Positions 12,001 through 24,134 are shown, counted from the first letter of the stretch. The stretch: 64,000 nucleotides of DNA from Lineus longissimus (GCF_910592395.1 NC_088311.1:14078501-14142500), one strand, 5' to 3'. Notes: generated from the letters alone by a model not told the origin. Made by a program: numbers and translations.

Positions 12001-12479
12001 GGCATGTTTGCAAGATGTACCATGCAGCTCATGCACTTTTCCTTACTGGAGTTTCCCTCACAACATGGCACATTGGTTACGCTGTTCCTTACCATGCTAC
12101 TATTATCTACCATAAGTTTGGTGTTGGTTTGGGATTAAATTCTATGCAGGGCAGGGAAGCAAAACACCAGCAGATTGACATGTATCAGAAGTTCACAACA
12201 GCTCAAAACAAATGGGCTCTGACATTCAAGCATGAGTATGTCCAACTCTTTTGGTTGAAGGAACAGGGCATTGCTTCAGAGGCTCGAGACATGGCAAAGT
12301 CTCGCGACCACAGCCAGTTGCATGTGTTCAAAACATTGCCTGATCAGTGCAGGTGTGGCATTAAAAAGAAGAATGACAAATGCATATACTGTGACCACTT
12401 TATCACATCGTTGATTACTGCAAGCTGTTGTAAGGGGATGATCGTTCCACAGCTTAGGCAAATTGTTGATTCTCGATGA
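9093..12479 (+). CDS. Four-exon gene for transposase-like protein, one frameshift
   Basis: Model: exons 9093-9179, 9475-9630, 9926-10036 and 10360-12479, all phase 0, with donors GTAATT, GTAAGT and GTACGT and acceptors AAAG, TTCAG and TTTCAG. Translation starts MAMLGTANVM; exons 2-3 add a basic segment (KRKRFPIGQWARDQ) and a helical region. Exon 4 carries GADGAPSGKHN, LIPGDCKW, CGELSNAATY, TWHIGYAVPYHA, GLGLNSMQGREAKH and a C-terminal Cys-rich segment (CRCGIKKKNDKC..C). I recall this motif order from uncharacterised, repeated invertebrate proteins. The conserved D, D and E in GADGAP, PGDCKW and GREAKH could form a transposase-like triad, which is inference. The frame shifts near 11057 (between SLLLSF and AVDQVSSCDHN); no classical slippery heptamer is visible, so a mutation or assembly error is most likely. 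Confidence 0.6.
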
Positions 12480-13084
12480 AGATGATGAACACTGACTGCA
12501 AAATACTGTCCCTTGTGGTTACATATCAGGTTCATCATAAGGCTGGCCCAAATTTATTGTTTGTTCCCAATAACCCGACCGACCAACCAAAATCATGCCA
12601 ACCCAAAAGTTTTTATTGGCATTATTGTCTTTTTAATAACATCATGGAGTTTTTTTTAAACTTTCCTTTGATTCACTGGAAATTATTATTAGAATATCAT
12701 TTGCCTACCTGCCTACCTGCCTTCCTACTTACCTTGTGTGAATACCTTGGTTACTGCAATCAGACAATTAATTTGGGCCAGCCTAAGTGTGAAATGTGTT
12801 ACTGCAATGTGCAGTACTAATTTATGAAATGTTATCAATTTCAAATATCATTATCAAAATGGACATTGACATTTTACACCGTTGTTGGTTTACGATGCAT
12901 GTATACTGTTATGATTGTATTATTTGAATTCATTTACTAGTATTTTACTGACTTTTATTTTAAAATTGTGCCGTCCATGTGGTGTAAGACCTGTGAATTT
13001 CATCATAATTGTAAAATGTGTACATTTGTATGTTTATTGCGTAATTTATGTTATCGTTATCAACACTCATCAACTTGTTGAGAA

Positions 13085-13090
13085 AATAAA
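13085..13090 (+). terminator. Candidate poly(A) signal for the 9093-12479 gene
   Basis: AATAAA about 600 bp after the stop codon, followed by T/GT-rich sequence (GGTCTTTGTTAAG, then CTTGTCTTGCTTGTTG), the usual cleavage context. Confidence 0.5.
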
Positions 13091-13487
13091 TAGTTACATT
13101 GAGATACAAATGAAAGGTCTTTGTTAAGTATCCTCATGTCCTTGTCTTGCTTGTTGAGTTAGCAGACTTTTCAATGCCATCCAATTCCAGTAACATCTAC
13201 TGAACTCTGTCACAACCAGTTGCGGTAGGTGGACAGTCAGGAACAGGATGGCCAGCCATCCATTCATGATTGGATCATCATCAGTCATGTTGGAAGACAC
13301 CATTTTGTGGATGGTGTAGCAGTCCCAGTCGTTTTGGATACTGTGACAATCTAAGGAAGTGGGAAGGGGATGCCATCCACTGAATGGATAGTGTAGTCAT
13401 CCTGAAATTTTAGGACAAGGATGGTTCAGCCGTCTCACTCTAGAATGAGAATCCTTGCACATGTTGCATATCTTCACCATCCATGTT

Positions 13488-13549
13488 CACACATTCTCCA
13501 GTGTGCACTTTGACTGAACACACATTCTCCAGTGTGCACTTTGACTGAA
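13488..13549. repeat. 31-bp perfect tandem duplication
   Basis: Two adjacent copies of a 31-bp unit starting CACACATTCTCCAGTGTGCA, at 13488 and 13519. The rest of 13130-13780 shows no gene. Confidence 0.85.
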
Positions 13550-13782
13550 TTATCAACCACATCGACATCAGGGCCTGGGTTGCTCTAATGTTGTCACGAA
13601 CTCTGGCGTTAACTTATCTTTGCGTTATCTCCTTCAGTTGAGCCCTCAGACTTAACACCAAGTTGGTGGACAAGATGGATCTTATTTTGCGAGGACAGCC
13701 AACCAGCAGGTGGATGGCATTTGAGGATAAAACAAGCAACTCAAATAATCAAGTACATGTACATGTAGTTCAATTTGATTTA

Positions 13783-15244
13783 TTACTGCCTGATGCCATA
13801 CTTATTTACAACAGCAAAGTGCCCTTTTACAAACAGTCTCTTTAGATTGTGCCTATACAGCAACACAAACTCCTCCTCATCGTCAACATGCACATTGCAA
13901 CGGCTACCACTTCGGAAGACCTTCTCCAACAGCATTCTCCTCTCAGGAGCTTGGTCGTCCTGGCATGCCCAGGCATTGAATATAGCAATCACCTTTGGCT
14001 GACTCATGATAACAATCTGTGTGGTAGCCGGTGTACATTTGACCTCTGTCCTGTGCAGGTTGGTGGTACAATGCGCCCGGATTGCCTCAAAGGTAACGGA
14101 GTTTACATCTCTGCCGAACGAAAATCGTTTTGTTGATGTCTCCCGCATTCTACCAACAATGGATCTATGGATTCGGCCAAGTTCTTCGAGAGCCATAGGA
14201 TAAGTCTGAAATGGAAACAGAACGCATATTTTTTAAATGAAAAGGTGAAGGCCGGTGAAATGGAAACAGAACAGAATGCAAAAAATGAAAAAAGGTCGGT
14301 GTAGAAGTAAAATGTCCTAGGATTCTATTATGCACTTCGATCTCTGAGCTGTTGTCAGTCATTAACTCTTATAGAACCAGGCCTTGAGCACAATACAATA
14401 GGGCCGGACCCTACTTCCAGGGGGACATTTTCACTTCTGCACCAGGTTAATCAAATCGGGGCTAGTAAGAACTCCCTGCTCCAAGGCTCTATGGCTCTTG
14501 CTTGTATAGATAACCTTGACAAAGTTATTTACTCCAAGGCCTATGTTACTGTGGAATCATGCAATTTGGCGCCACTTTTCAAGTGACATCTAGTAGTGAC
14601 ATCATGCCAGTCAAGTTTCTGCATGAGTTTCTGTCACCGTTGGCCATTGCTCCAGATCGAATATACTGGTATACTGTTTTACATTTTATTTTTCTACTAT
14701 TGTCGTTACTTTGTAGCCCGTATGGGCATTTTATAGTAAAAAGCGTAAATTGAATTGAATTGGCAACACGCTAATGAGATGCGCCAAATCACGTCACAAT
14801 GATCAACTCATGAGGTCACAATCAGGTATCCAATATCGGCATGGTGATAAGAGTGGCATGTCATTCAACGACCACGTGATCATAGCTGAGGGGCGGCGTT
14901 ATTTGGGAATTCTTTGCCTGGAATTTGGCCCGAGGCCCGCCGTTATTTCGGGTCGGTTATAAAAGAGGCCCTAAGACCTAGGTCCTACAGCCTCCAATGC
15001 CTAATTAACTCACTAAACCTACCTTAGCAACATCATATTTGTGCCCTGCTCGTGCTGGATTCTCATACTTTTCAAACACATTTTTCATGGCGCTACCAGA
15101 ATCTTCACAGAAGTTCACAAATCTAGCTCTAAGAGCAGCATCACGGCCCAATTCCTTGCTGAAATCCTTCCTGAACTCTTTATATGCCACATTATATCTG
15201 CGCTTCAAAGAGTTCATATTTAAATTGCTGTTAATGGGCAACAT
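13783..15244 (-). CDS. Two-exon gene, unknown 214-residue protein
   Basis: Minus-strand exon 1 runs 15244-15023 from an ATG, ending at AAG|GTAGGT; exon 2 runs 14205-13783 after TTTCCATTTCAG. Both junctions are phase 0, giving 74 + 140 residues without internal stops. The N-terminal part is helical and basic (NSLKRRYNVAYKEFRKDF); the middle has a Cys/His-containing stretch; the C-terminal half contains IVIMSQPKVIAIFNAWAC, an acidic patch (HVDDEEEFVLLYR) and GHFAVVNKYGIRQ at the end. No domain is recognised. It is convergent with the plus-strand gene ending at 12479, about 1.3 kb away. The clean splice borders and reading frame make it one of the better gene models here; earlier exons cannot be excluded. 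Confidence 0.55.
14705..14760 (+). mobile_element. 3' tail of a non-LTR retroposon
   Basis: TAGCCCGTATGGGCATTTTA followed by AAATTGAATTGAATTG matches, in layout, the retroposon tail at 52236-52322 (CCCCATGGGCATT then an ATTGAA repeat). Probably a severely 5'-truncated LINE or SINE end. Confidence 0.45.
14958..14965 (+). promoter_or_regulatory. TATA-box candidate
   Basis: TATAAAAG in a locally GC-rich context (GGTCGGTTATAAAAGAGGCC), with CACGTG about 85 bp upstream. It points right, into the minus-strand gene, and no plus-strand gene follows, so its role is unclear. Confidence 0.25.
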
Positions 15245-17540
15245 CTTTGGAGAGGTAACGAGACTACACCACAGGAGATCAAATTAAAATTGAGAAGACA
15301 AATGCAAGGGGTTAATCAAAGGAGCCATAGGCCCCACCAAATGAATGATTTCTATTCTGTTCTCTATTTTTATTATTTTCTTCTCATAGGATATGCATTG
15401 ATGACAGAATAAAGTTCTATCGCGTATATAAAAGCCCAAACAAAAAGCTATGCAAAAATGCAGGCTGCCATGGTCAGAATCTGACCATGGCAGCCTGCAT
15501 GGTACAGGGCATCCACGCATTCATACAAAGTACTGTGTACATTTGTACACAAAGCGCTGGATCTCCATATCCAGATATCGTAGATTAACAATAAAAAATT
15601 AGCAATTTGCGTTACGTCATGCTCTTGCATGATCGGAAAAATCCGTCGCGTCATCATCGCACTCTTCAATAGCAGCGTCGTGCAGAACGACGTGAGAACG
15701 TCATGACGCGCCTACAGCGCTGGAGAGTTGCTGACGTTTCAAGCTGACTGGCGCTGACGTCAGGAACGGGAAAATATGAAACTATTTCAATTGTACAGTT
15801 CAGAGCATTTTGGCAGCACAGTGGTGATGATTGATTAGAAGAAGAATGCTTAGAAGACACCATGCTATGTGTTAGTTGATGATGAGTGAATCTATCACTC
15901 CCCTACAAACTTCTACTGGCTTTCACTGGACTTAGGTAGCATATGAACAAGCTCTGTCCAGTTTTTACCCCATAAAACATGCCATTTTGTAAAGTTTTCA
16001 TGGGGGGGGGCAAATTGAGATTTATTGTTATGTAGAATTCTTGGTAAATTCTTACGTGTAATTCAAAATTATTCCCACCCTCCTTTCCATAGTCTCCATC
16101 TAACACTGAAACCCCCCTTTGTTTGTCCAGTACAGCAAGTAAGACTGTCATTCCCTTTTCCCCTTTTAAATTTAGCTCCTTGATTACTACCTCCATCACT
16201 TGAGCCTTAGTTTGGGTTTGTTGTATGTGAAAATACAGATACTCTAGTTTGAGAAAAGAAATAAGCTTTTGAATCCGAGTTGAGTGCCATAAATCATCAA
16301 ACTGGTTGTTTCTTTACGTAACGTAACAGTATTTGTCTCTGTGTGTATCACATTGTGTGGTCCATTGTTATGCTCTCTGTACATTTCGTGTACATTGCAC
16401 CGCTACGGTTTTATACTTGTTTCAAAACTCCATCTGAAACATATTTTCTTCCTCACCAAATCCTTGATTACGCCCAGATGATGTATTTGCGGTCACTCAC
16501 CTCATATTCTTGCTATGCAAATCATGATATGATCGAAAGTTTGATGAAGAAATCAGAGATTTGATAGGACACTTTTGACGCGCCGTCGGACTCTTCTCCG
16601 CGCGCCTGGATGACAGTTCTTTTGGACAATCCACCATGTAGCGATTGAAATAACGTCACGCCTACGCATACAAACTCTTTCATGTTTTAAGACTTTGTAG
16701 TCAGAGATATTGTTGAGACAATGGTGTACGTCTTTTTTGGGTTATGACTCATCTATGATACTATTTTTGCAAGTTTTACGGGTCACGCCCTCTGCGTCCT
16801 GTGATCCGCGTCAAATCACTTTACGTTGACAACGGCGTACACTTTCGGTCTGGACACGCGTCCCTCAGTCATTCTTTAATATTTCCTAAACCGAACATCA
16901 AAATCTCACTAAATCCTGAATACGAATTCTTATTTATGTCAACTACCAGTAGTATGTAACCATTTTAGGGTTATGTGCTTTGAGTTTAAGACATTTAATG
17001 ACAAAGCTAGATGAAGTGCGATTCCGCCGTCTTATTCTACTGACGTAATACCTTAGACGCTCGAGCTTCCAGTGTCCGACACCTGTTTTAGAAGTTAAAA
17101 TATGTAAGATTTAGACATATAACCATTATCAAAATTTGTATATATGATCTTGAGAATCATTAGAAAGATTTGGATGGGTTCGATTGAAGGTTATATGTTT
17201 CGTTATAGAGTTATCGAGGCGATCGTATCGGTATAAATTGAGAATGCGGCGTCACATCCATTTACGTTAAAGGCTTAACCATTACGCACGGCGGCGTCAT
17301 TTCCTAGAAGCCCTGTGTTTAGTTCAAAAGTGCTCAAAACTCTTCCATTAAAAAGCCATGGAAGTTTTTCCTATCTTTTCTTCTAACAATATGGGATCAA
17401 TGTTTCAGTTTTCTGGTTATCAGAACCGCATGCTTGCCGTTTCGAATTATATTCGGCATTCCCTCTCAAAAATTGACTAAATTTCGGGTCACGTGACGTG
17501 ATTCTAGCCTCGTGATTGGATGTGGCGTGACGTCGTGAAG
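15245..17540. other. Gene-free stretch; perfect hairpin at 15458-15500
   Basis: No supported exons. At 15458-15500 two perfect 20-nt arms (ATGCAGGCTGCCATGGTCAG and its complement) flank a 3-nt loop. A TATATAAAAG lies about 35 bp upstream of it (from about 15425). From 16570 to 17540 the sequence is richer in CG dinucleotides. Confidence 0.6.
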
Positions 17541-17580
17541 CTATAAAAGACGTAAAATTTTCTTATGTAATCACTCTTGA
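17460..17580 (+). promoter_or_regulatory. Candidate RNA polymerase II promoter
   Basis: TATAAAA at 17542-17548 is preceded by a CRE-like GTGACGTC, an inverted CCAAT box (GATTGG) and GTCACGTGACGTGA. The GC-rich segment after it (GGCTCCCGGCGGGCTCCGCC near 17612) would be in the 5' transcript. It could serve exons at 18133-19190 or be part of a solo LTR; neither is proven. Confidence 0.35.
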
Positions 17581-18132
17581 CTTGGGTCTCAAGCCGAAAG
17601 GTTGGTACTCAGGCTCCCGGCGGGCTCCGCCCTGTCGGGACACCGCTGGTGTAGTTGACAAGGGTCGTGAATACACTAATGTTCTACTTTAAATGGCATC
17701 GGGCCACCCATGGCTATACTAAATAGGAAAGCAAATAAATGAAACGACAGTTAGGTTATGTTACAGGAATTTATTGCTGAGCAAGGTTATGAGCATGATC
17801 GATGTGCAATACCATATGAGACAGAAAGATGAAAAGAAATCTATGTTTTTGTTAAATTGATGACTTTGTTGGCCATTTATACCTACCCACAGACTTTGTA
17901 GCGGCGCCCTTTGGATAACGTACGTTGGGATCATCTGTAGAGTTATCCTATCCATATATTAAGACTTGTCAAGACAAGTCTTTAACCAGGATGTGATAAA
18001 CCACAGTAATGGTTGTGACAATGATCAAGTGTGACACTCTATGGATGGTGCTATATCTCAGAAGCATCCGGTACAACACCGAGTCAACCAGGAGGAAAAT
18101 CGCTACAGTAATCTGAATCTGATTTCTTTCAG

Positions 18133-19190
18133 GTTTTGAAGAACTGGAGCCGTCAATTCCAAGCAAAAAGAAAGGAAAAAGAACTTCTCCATCAGATGAT
18201 GAGGTAGCTAGAGTATTGTCATTTGCTGAAGAAAGTTCACCTTGCAAGATTGCTATACTAATACAGCTTATCACAACATCTCTGACACAGGACAACCTTT
18301 TGTTGAACCAGGATTGACAAACAGACATCTTTCACACTATTGTCCATCCAGCCACTCGATAAAAAATCCTTTACCACTGCCCCAGAACAACTTTCCACTA
18401 ATATTGTTTTGTAGGCAACAAGCGCATGAAAAATTGCCAATCAAGAGAAAAAGAGGAAGGACGAGGCATGGGCTGTTGGCAACACTGAGGCTTCAACTAG
18501 GATATTGAAGGATGCCCCTGGGATGTTGGAAAAGGTATGCATAGTACAATATAAATGTAATTGATTCTCGACTACTTTTTAATCCCAAAACAAGCTTTCA
18601 TTGAACCAGGATGATCTACCTGACATCTTTTAACACTTGTCCTGAAGGCAACTAAAACTTGCTAAAACAATCGTGTCTACTGCCCCAGAACAGTTGTGGA
18701 TTCTCTAGATTTTGATCACAACATGATACCCTGTTGAACACTGGTATGCAGTAACTGGTGAGAAAACTATTTTTGTTTTGTAGGCAACCAATGCAAAAAA
18801 AGTTGAGATGATGGTGGAAATGTTGGACAAGGTAGGCTATACAATGCAAATGTAACAATGCTAGAAATTTATGGCAGACCCACACGAATCTCACAGGACT
18901 CAACTTTCAGCAACACAAATAATACTTTCACCAAATTTGTAGCCAAACCCATTGTTATCGTAGCCAATCAAATATTTTTGTAGCCATTGGCGACATTGGC
19001 AAAGGGGATCTGGAACCCTGGTTTTTGTCTAAGTGTCTGTATGTCTGGTGTGTTAGTGAAAATGAAACTGGCAAATCTGCAGCAGAATAGACCGATTCTT
19101 CATGTCCTGCTAAAGCATGATTTTAAAAAGTGATCAATTCTTTTTCAGATTAACAAATTAACAGAACAATTTTCGTCCACAGACATCAAG
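18133..19190 (+). CDS. Series of small exons encoding a coiled-coil type segment (partial gene)
   Basis: Three phase-compatible exon candidates: 18133-18203 (after TTCTTTCAG, before GTAGCT; ELEPSIPSKKKGKRTSPSDD), 18784-18831 (after TTTTGTAG, before GTAGGC; ATNAKKVEMMVEMLDK) and 19149-19190 (after TTTTTCAG, before GTGCGT; INKLTEQFSSTDIK). Joined, they read through without stops and give a Lys/Ser-rich stretch followed by heptad-like hydrophobic spacing. A diverged duplicate of the second exon and flanks lies near 18418-18535 but contains stops in frame. First and last exons were not found, so this is a partial and tentative model. Confidence 0.35.
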
Positions 19191-19239
19191 GTGCGTAGGC
19201 TCAACTGGGGAGGGGGGGGGGGGGGGGGCAGGAGGGGGA

Positions 19240-19632
19240 TCACAGTGTGAGTTTTTGGTGCTTAACGCTGAATTTAATCCTATATCATATTGAAAAATGG
19301 GGAAATTCGCAAATGTTTGGCTACCAAAAAACCTGTTTTACAGTATTCTGCATGCATGATTATTGATTTCCCCATGAGAAGGATATACAATACCAAGTTG
19401 CACTGACTATAATAAAAGACTTTGTGAAAAAAAACATTAGTGGCGATGTGGGTTGTAGCCCTGCATATTTTGCCATGTGGAGTCATTCAAAAATAATGAA
19501 AACTATTTGAGGTCACCAGTTTGACGGCACAAGTGGGTTCATTGAAGGAGGATGTGACACATTTGAGGTAGTGCAAGTCACAGTGTGAGTTTTTGGTGCT
19601 TAACGCTGAATTTAATCCTATAGCATATTGAA
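19240..19632. repeat. About 337-bp tandem duplication, later split by insertions
   Basis: A unit from 19240 to 19576 (CACAGTGTGAGTTTTTGGTG through GGTAGTGCAAGT) is repeated starting at 19577. The second copy is cut at 19632 by a Helentron-like element, resumes at 21332, is cut again at 21610 by a LINE, and ends at 24113-24134. A long G-tract at about 19209-19228 lies just upstream. Confidence 0.85.
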
Positions 19633-21239
19633 CAAGAGGCCCAAGGGCCTGGTGCTTAGCTGAGTTAATATCATTAATATCTTCCCGGTGTTTAGTTCAT
19701 TATGCATGAAAATGGCATGCTCCATGGTATTTGATATCCTTTTGCGTTCACTACGGTACCAATGTTTTTGGTTGACATAATTATACCACTGTTCATTCCT
19801 CAATCCTGACCATAATTCGGGTGAAATCATCGTATGAAAATATTTACCGAAACATGAAGTTTATGCCATGAACTGATGAATGAGGATACTCATTGTCATA
19901 GCCTCGTTTACAAGTACGAAGTATTTTCCCGCGAATATTCAAAACTGCTTGGCTCCTTGCCAGTTAAATAACATGTGACTATACACAAAATAGAAAACTT
20001 TGATGGAAATTGTAAATCATTTTTTTATCTATCAGGGGAAACAAGCTGATGATGATCAAATAAATCATTCATGAGAAATCGTTTTGTTGCTGAAGCTTGC
20101 ATGACGAAGTTAATGCTAAACCTTTTCTTGTGCTCTACTGCGCCACCGTAGTTTTCTATTTAGACCAGCGATGACGTCATTTCTGGTGATTCCCGACGTT
20201 GTCCAATGAGCGCTTTTTAAAATGTGCCATTTGATATTGTACAGTATGCAATGTATTTTTTCAGCGCTGCCAGTTGCCGAACAGAATGCCGTAGCTCCCT
20301 CAATTTCTAATCAATTTTTATGGGAGTGACATTATTGTATTGCTTAGAATGTCTACTTTTTACTCATGAAAGAATCGTAGAACTAAAACTTAATAAGCGA
20401 ACAGAATCATGCCGATTCACTGCACATACTGTGGGAATTCTCCACTTCAAAATACATCGGCGATGTCATCGCGAACAGAGCATGCACTTCCGATATCGTT
20501 TTCACAGAAATGTGGCCAAATTTTCAAGAACTAATTTCTGAAAGTAGTCCCTAAAGACCTTATGACTACCACTGAAACGAACTGGTGATAATATCGCCTC
20601 CCAGACTACTTTTTAAGCAGAAAATTGGGTACTTGAGTGTCATTGAGCTCCAAGATTATTGCACATGGCGTAAACAACATGCCGCCATTTTGTCTCCGCT
20701 TCGGTATTTCGTACGCCGCTTATAATGCACCTTCTCAATTAAAACCAACATAATAAGGCCTTACATCGTTGATGGAATAGGAACACCACACAAAACACAA
20801 TAAAGTGGGGGTACAATCGATTACGAAGCTGAAGTGAACAGTGATTTATTCCTGGAGCTACTGCTTTTGTTGTGTAGCTGCCATGTTTTGAGAACTGGCA
20901 AATAGGAGACTTCATTGATGGCTGACGTCACCGGGCGGGAATTTGAATCGGCAGAAATAATTAAAAGGCAGGTAGCGCCCTCTCCTGTTAAAATTTTGAA
21001 CTTTTTCTCAATAAAATGGATTTTCAAGAATTTTATCTTAATATAAGAGCATATTTCGACTAATTCTGCTGCTCCTAGGCCGATATAGGCCAGTTTCCTT
21101 CATGCACTCTCGCTCGCAGGAAGTAGGTCGAATGGCGACAAATTTTGTTTTGAAAGTAGAGTTTGACCAGAAGTATCCAGAAATGGAAAATTGAAGTCTC
21201 TAGGTCTTACGGTTACAAAATGTGCACCATGGGTTTTAC

Positions 21240-21270
<31 letters not shown>

Positions 21271-21331
21271 CAGACGGACGCCACTGAACAACTTATTTGA
21301 CAAGCTCGGCTGACTTAGTCAGCTGAGCTAA
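19633..21331 (+). mobile_element. Helentron-associated-type element, family A, copy 1
   Basis: About 1.7 kb, nearly identical to 48050-49748. It starts CAAGAGGCCCAAGGGCCT followed by TTAGCTGAG, and ends with a (GGAT)n microsatellite near 21245-21270, the hairpin GCTGACTTAGTCAGC (21309-21323) and TGAGCTAA. The inverse of the 5' subterminal motif appears in the 3' hairpin. The uninterrupted duplicate at 19270-19290 shows the empty site, CATATTGAA|AAATGGGG: insertion was into an A-run with at most 2 bp duplicated. No coding capacity. Confidence 0.85.
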
Positions 21332-21610
21332 AAATGGGGGAAATTCGCAAATGTTTGGCTACGCAAAAAAAACCTGTTCTACAGTTTTCTGCTTGCATGA
21401 TTATTGATTTCCCCATGAGAAGGATATACAATACCAAGTTGCATTGACTATAATAAAAGACTTTGTGAAAAAAAACATTAGTGGCGATGTGGGTTGTAGC
21501 CTTGCATATTTTGCCATGTGGAGTCATTCAAAAATAATGAAAACTATTTGAGGTCACCAGTTTGACGGCACAAGTGGGTTCATTGAAGAAGGATGTGACA
21601 CATTTGAGGT

Positions 21611-24112
21611 TATTATTTTTTATTATTATTATTATTTATTAAATCCAAATAAACAAAATTACATATTGAGACAATTGCCAGGGCTTAGGCTGAAAGCATT
21701 AATAGCCCTGGTTACAATGGTATACAAAGAACAAGTTGAATCAAGATAAGGTACTTTGAATGGAAAGAAAGGGATGCAAGTAAAGGTAAAGTAACACAAA
21801 TAGTTATAGTTTGTACAAAGGTAGTGATTGATGAGGGGTTCAATTGATCTGGCACTAGTTACCAGAAAAGGCGATAATATTACTGAGAAAAGTGGCTGTT
21901 TTTTCTACAACAAGCCTGTTTGAAGTAAGGTCCAATGAAAATTGACCATTAAGAAGAAAATGGAGCCTCTCATCAACACGAAGATTGAAAAACCTAACAG
22001 AAGTAAGGTGTGGCAGCAAACCAGGATCATTCAAGAAATCGTTACGTAAATCATTTAATAAAGGGCAATTAAAGAGAAGGTGTTTAGTAGATTGGGAGTG
22101 AGCCCCGCAATCACAAGATGGACTTAAAACGTTGGTAAAATTGTGGGAATAAAAGTGACACCGAAAAACTAAGTCACACCTTGTCCTATTGAGTGAAAGT
22201 TCATTTTTACGAGTAAGAGCCAATTTTGTAGAAGTAAGAAGGTTATGTTTACCTCTCAGAAAAATTCGGATATTGTATTTAAATGAGTTTCTTGAGAAGC
22301 AGTTTTTTATATTGACAGGCACAGACTCCCAATCTCTAATTACACATGGCACAGTTGACTTGCTAAATCTTGCAGATGATCTAGGGGGAAGTACATAGTC
22401 TCGCTGAGTCCTTAAACGGCCAGGAGGCGCCCGATTACGATAAATGTCAAAGATTTCATTGACATAACATGGTACCAAATTGTGTTGTACCTCATACATA
22501 AGCACCAATCTTTTTTCCCTACGCCGAGCAGAAAGTGACATCCAATCCAAACATTTTAAAACCTTTGGGTGTTAGTCCCATGAATACAACCACTGACTAT
22601 AATGGCACCCCTATAATGGATTTTATCTAATTGAGAAAGTAGACCCTGATTGGTAAAGTCAATATAATAGATCCATATTCAAGATGAGGTAATATAAATG
22701 ATAGATACATGCGTTCAAGATGCCTTGATTGAACCGTAAACTTCAAAGCATTCAGTGGATTTAACATGTTGTTACATTTTACTACAATATTGTTGATATG
22801 CATGCTAAAAGTCAAACACTCATCAAGTGTAACACCAAGGTGCTTATGGAATGCGCCCCTTGGAATAACTCCCGTACCCAAAGACAGAGGTGGATGGTTA
22901 TTGATAGTTTTACGAGGAGAGTGAAATATGACCTCTTTGCTTTTTGACGCTTTAAAATCAAGTTTCCACACATCCGACCAAACTGACAAATTGTGAAGGT
23001 CATTTTGAATAAGAGTATGGGTTTCGTCAGTGGAATTCGGCAAGGCCGGGAGAAATAAAGAACTGTCATCAGCATAAAGATACAAGATACAATTTTTAAC
23101 AACATCACTTAGATCATTAATATACAATAAGAAGAGGAGCGGGCCAAGTATAGAACCCTGTGGAACACCACTATTTATATAACCTGTCGGGCTCAGATCC
23201 GAAGAAGAACTTTCGATCTTTACCTTAACCTTGCGGTTTGAAAGGTACGACCTGAGCAGTTCAAGAAGTTTTCCCCTTATACCATAGGCCTTAAGCTTTT
23301 GAAGGAGAAGAAAATGCGGAACAGCATCAAAGGCCCCCGCAATATCAAGAAAAACCCCTCTAGTTCCCATACCATTTTCAGAATTTGAAAGAATCATATT
23401 TACAATACTTAGAAGCTGCTTATCAGTACTATGACCAGGAAGAAAGCCAGATTGACGTTTGAATAAAAGCTCATTGAGCTGCAAATGATCATACATAGAT
23501 GAGTACACAACCTTTTCAAACAACTTAGACATGGAGTTTAGCAGGGTAACAGGACGGTAATTAGAAGGACATGACTTACTCCCTTTATTCTTATAGATCG
23601 GCACTATGATGCCTAATTTCCAACAATCAGGAAAACTGCCATGCTGTAGGAGGACATTAAATAACTCAGACAGTGGTTTTGCAAGAGAAGAAGCTACAAG
23701 TTTGAGCATTTTATTTGTTACACCATCGACGCCGCCTTGTTTTGAGACGTCCAAGTCCAATAGAAGTTTTCTGACCTCGAGTTCAGTGGTCCTCAGGTCA
23801 CTAATTGATGCCATTGTCCTTGCAGGGAAAACAGGGGACAAGACCTCATTGTGGTCATGATGAAATTTGACCATAAACTGTTCCAAGAATAGCTGGCACT
23901 TTTCCTGCTGGGAAACATACATATTATCATTGTGAACAATACATGGGATACCAGAGGCAAACTTTTTACCGAGCAGTTGCTTAATAATATGCCAATAGTT
24001 TTTGCTGCTGGACGAACTGGTATCAAGAGACTTACATACTTTTTCATGAAATGTCTTCTTAGCTGAAGTAACTAGGTCAGACACACACTTAGCACAATCT
24101 TTGTATCGAGCA
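21611..24112 (-). mobile_element. 5'-truncated LINE (non-LTR retrotransposon)
   Basis: Bounded by an 11-bp target-site duplication ACATTTGAGGT at 21600-21610 and 24113-24123. The empty site is preserved in the tandem copy near 19560. On the minus strand the element ends 3' in an (AAT)n-type tail (21611-21645 region) and lacks the endonuclease half, as expected from incomplete reverse transcription. Length is 2,502 bp. Confidence 0.92.
21855..24112 (-). pseudogene. LINE ORF2 fragment: reverse transcriptase and C-terminal Cys/His domain
   Basis: The minus-strand frame reads from the 5' junction through a reverse transcriptase: NYRPVTLLN, SGFLPGHSTD, FLDIAGAFDAVPH, SGVPQGSILGPLLFLLYIND and the catalytic YADDSSLF. 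Near 22651 a single-base shift ends this frame (stop at 22627); coding similarity continues in another frame to 21855, with a C-terminal CDCGAHSQSTKHLLFNCPLL segment typical of LINE zinc-binding tails. The apparent upstream ATG (24133-24135) lies outside the element, in flanking DNA beyond the target-site duplication. RT motifs fit the CR1/Jockey-type groups; I cannot assign the clade. The frameshift and lost endonuclease make it non-autonomous. Confidence 0.85.
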
Positions 24113-24134
24113 ACATTTGAGGTAGTGCAAGTCA

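Noticed and set aside
17580-17690. tRNA or small RNA gene in the GC-rich GGCTCCCGGCGGGCTCC segment
   Set aside because: No cloverleaf or internal B box could be fitted by eye.
19205-19230. Long poly-G and poly-C tracts here and near 8665, 28325, 33990, 36540, 39760, 41255 and 50150
   Set aside because: Simple homopolymers typical of this genome and prone to length error; no shared context found.
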